From: Chloroflexota bacterium
GTDB lineage: Bacteria; Chloroflexota; Dehalococcoidia; Dehalococcoidales; JAHJRU01
Direction: 5' to 3'
DNA: 14,627 bases
Assembly (NCBI GenBank): GCA_018830745.1
Contig: JAHJRU010000151.1
Location: 1 to 14,627, forward strand
Part shown: piece after piece, positions 13,470 through 14,627 of the stretch
How positions within the stretch are numbered: position 1 is the first letter of the stretch
Layout: every line of letters begins with the position of its first letter
Notes under the pieces: model-generated
The model's input: the letters and a program-made list of their open reading frames with translations, nothing else
Told to the model about the DNA's origin: nothing
Database searches by the model: none
Position numbers and translations under genes: made by a program

Positions 13470-14359
13470 TAAAAACTGAAGCTTTGTCCTTTAGTTATGA
13501 CGGTTGTACACCGGCGCTACGTGAAATCAATCTGGAGTTGAGGGATGGCGAATTCTTAGCGTTGTTAGGGGCTAATGGATGCGGGAAGACCACACTGTTG
13601 AAGCACCTCAATGGCTTGTTAAAACCATCATCGGGCAGGGTCTTTCTGAATGGTAAAGAGCTTCGTTCCTATAAGGATGAGGAGATTTTTAAGCAGGTGG
13701 GAATGGTCTTTCAAGACCCTAACGACCAGCTTTTTGGCGCTACCGTGAGACAGGATGTCGCCTTTGGAGTCGTGAACATGGGGCTAAAGCCTGATGAGGT
13801 AGCACGGACGACTGACGAGGTACTGCAATTGGTAGGTGGCGCTGGGCTGCCCGACAAAGCCATTCACACATTAAGCTTCGGCCAAAAAAGGCGGGTAGCT
13901 ATCGCCGGTGTCCTGGCTATGGCGCCGAAAACAATTCTATTAGATGAACCAACAAGCAGTCTGGACCCCCGGGGTGTCAGTTCAATTATGCGTTTGCTCC
14001 GGAAGCTGAATAAAGAGAGCGGAACTGCTATGATAATGGCTACCCATGATGTTGAGCTGGTGCCATTATTCTCCGACAGGGTAGTCATTATGAGCAATGG
14101 CAGGATAATCACCGAAGGACCGCCGGGGAAAGTGTTTGCTGACATCGATATGATTAGAAAAGCAGAGTTGAGGCTACCGCGACTAGCCCATCTGGTGGAA
14201 GTGCTGCAAAAAGAAGACGGTTTACCTTTTATGAGCACACCGCTGACGATAGGACAGGCGAGGCGTGAGCTACTTAGTTTATTGGAAAGCCGGTCTTACC
14301 AGAAGGCAGAGGGCATTTCATCCCATGTGCGAATAGGAGAGCCGGCAGATGACACCTAA
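13466..14359 (+). CDS. cbiO: CbiO: ATPase component of cobalt ECF transporter
   Basis: The 297-residue ABC ATPase starts at ATG 13466 inside the cbiQ stop; an in-frame upstream start would add unrelated residues read from cbiQ. Walker A is GANGCGKT at 35-42, the Q-loop is FQDPNDQLF with Gln83, the ABC signature is LSFGQ at 136-140, Walker B is ILLDE ending at Asp160-Glu161, and the switch His194 is in ATHD. NDQLFGATV after the Q-loop is typical of ECF-transporter ATPases and contacts the T component. The C-terminal 70 residues are a modest extension with no recognised motif. All catalytic residues are present. The gene overlaps cbiD by 11 bases. Confidence 0.94.
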   Translation: MIKTEALSFSYDGCTPALREINLELRDGEFLALLGANGCGKTTLLKHLNGLLKPSSGRVFLNGKELRSYKDEEIFKQVGMVFQDPNDQLFGATVRQDVAFGVVNMGLKPDEVARTTDEVLQLVGGAGLPDKAIHTLSFGQKRRVAIAGVLAMAPKTILLDEPTSSLDPRGVSSIMRLLRKLNKESGTAMIMATHDVELVPLFSDRVVIMSNGRIITEGPPGKVFADIDMIRKAELRLPRLAHLVEVLQKEDGLPFMSTPLTIGQARRELLSLLESRSYQKAEGISSHVRIGEPADDT

Positions 14360-14627
14360 ACGAGGCAAAGGGGTACCGCTGCGCTATGGTTACACCACCG
14401 GGGCATGCGCCGCGGCGGCGGCTCAAGCAGCCGCTATTGCCCTGCTCAAGCAGGAGGTGGTTACCCAGGTTCAGATTGACCTTCCCCACGCCCCTCAGGT
14501 CAATTTCAATATCAACCAGTGTGTCTTTGACCGAATACAGGCATCGTGCTCGGTAATAAAAGATGCCGGGGATGACCCTGACGTTACCCACGGGGCTGAA
14601 ATCTGGGCGAAAGTCTCCTGGAAAGAA
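14349..14627 (+). CDS. cbiD: CbiD: cobalt-precorrin-5B C1-methyltransferase (3' truncated by window)
   Basis: The first 93 codons are visible; the frame is open to the window end. ATG 14349 follows AGGAGA (14335-14340) by eight bases and lies within the end of cbiO. The N-terminus LRYGYTTGACAAAAAQAA and the later VIKDAGDDPDVTHGAEI are the diagnostic CbiD blocks. CbiD methylates C1 during ring contraction in the anaerobic cobalamin route, using S-adenosylmethionine. Further cbi genes are expected downstream, outside the window. Confidence 0.94.
   Translation, partial: MTPKRGKGVPLRYGYTTGACAAAAAQAAAIALLKQEVVTQVQIDLPHAPQVNFNINQCVFDRIQASCSVIKDAGDDPDVTHGAEIWAKVSWKE

Overview
The window is a bacterial chromosomal segment of roughly 50-55% G+C. 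Every supported gene is on the + strand, packed tightly, with many 4-bp ATGA overlaps. The gene content suggests an anaerobe with corrinoid- and heme-dependent enzymes: the siroheme-dependent (Ahb) heme route, the anaerobic (Cbi) cobalamin route, an acetone-carboxylase-like enzyme and a type III CoA-transferase. A Chloroflexota (Dehalococcoidia-like) host is my best guess from gene style, but the sequence does not prove it. Both window ends cut genes.

Region 1 (1-5376) looks like a catabolic cluster. It holds the C-terminus of an acetone-carboxylase gamma-like zinc protein, a HyuB/acetone-carboxylase alpha-like subunit, a CaiB/BaiF (family III) CoA-transferase, an LsrF-like class I aldolase/thiolase and a zinc-dependent medium-chain dehydrogenase. 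A plausible but unproven reading is ATP-dependent carboxylation of a carbonyl compound, CoA activation of the product, C-C cleavage and an alcohol/ketone redox step.

Region 2 (5377-9437) is a heme operon. A near-ideal housekeeping promoter (TTGACA-17-TATAAT) precedes a MerR/BldC-type regulator with an all-helical C-terminal domain. This regulator overlaps ahbC (radical SAM, NirJ/AhbC type), which overlaps ahbD (radical SAM heme synthase). Next comes one gene that fuses the two siroheme decarboxylase subunits AhbA and AhbB. Together these take siroheme to heme b.

Region 3 (9438-14627) is a cobalamin/cobalt operon. A winged-helix regulator of unrecognised ligand has its own likely promoter. 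A second strong promoter (TTGACA-17-TATACT) then drives a CbiX-CbiC fusion (sirohydrochlorin chelatase joined to cobalt-precorrin-8 methylmutase), the cobalt ECF transporter cbiM-cbiN-cbiQ-cbiO, and cbiD, which runs off the end. No cobalamin riboswitch was recognised in the short leader.

Regions 2 and 3 form a tetrapyrrole island. Both draw on precorrin-2/sirohydrochlorin, with iron insertion leading to heme and cobalt insertion leading to B12, and each branch has its own regulator. The most interesting points are the two domain fusions, the unusual regulator coupled to the heme genes, and short GTATAC-type palindromes in the leaders of region 3. There are no tRNAs, rRNAs, CRISPR arrays or mobile elements that I can see. 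No gap between genes exceeds 300 bases; the longest is 159 bases (5377-5535) and holds the heme-operon promoter.
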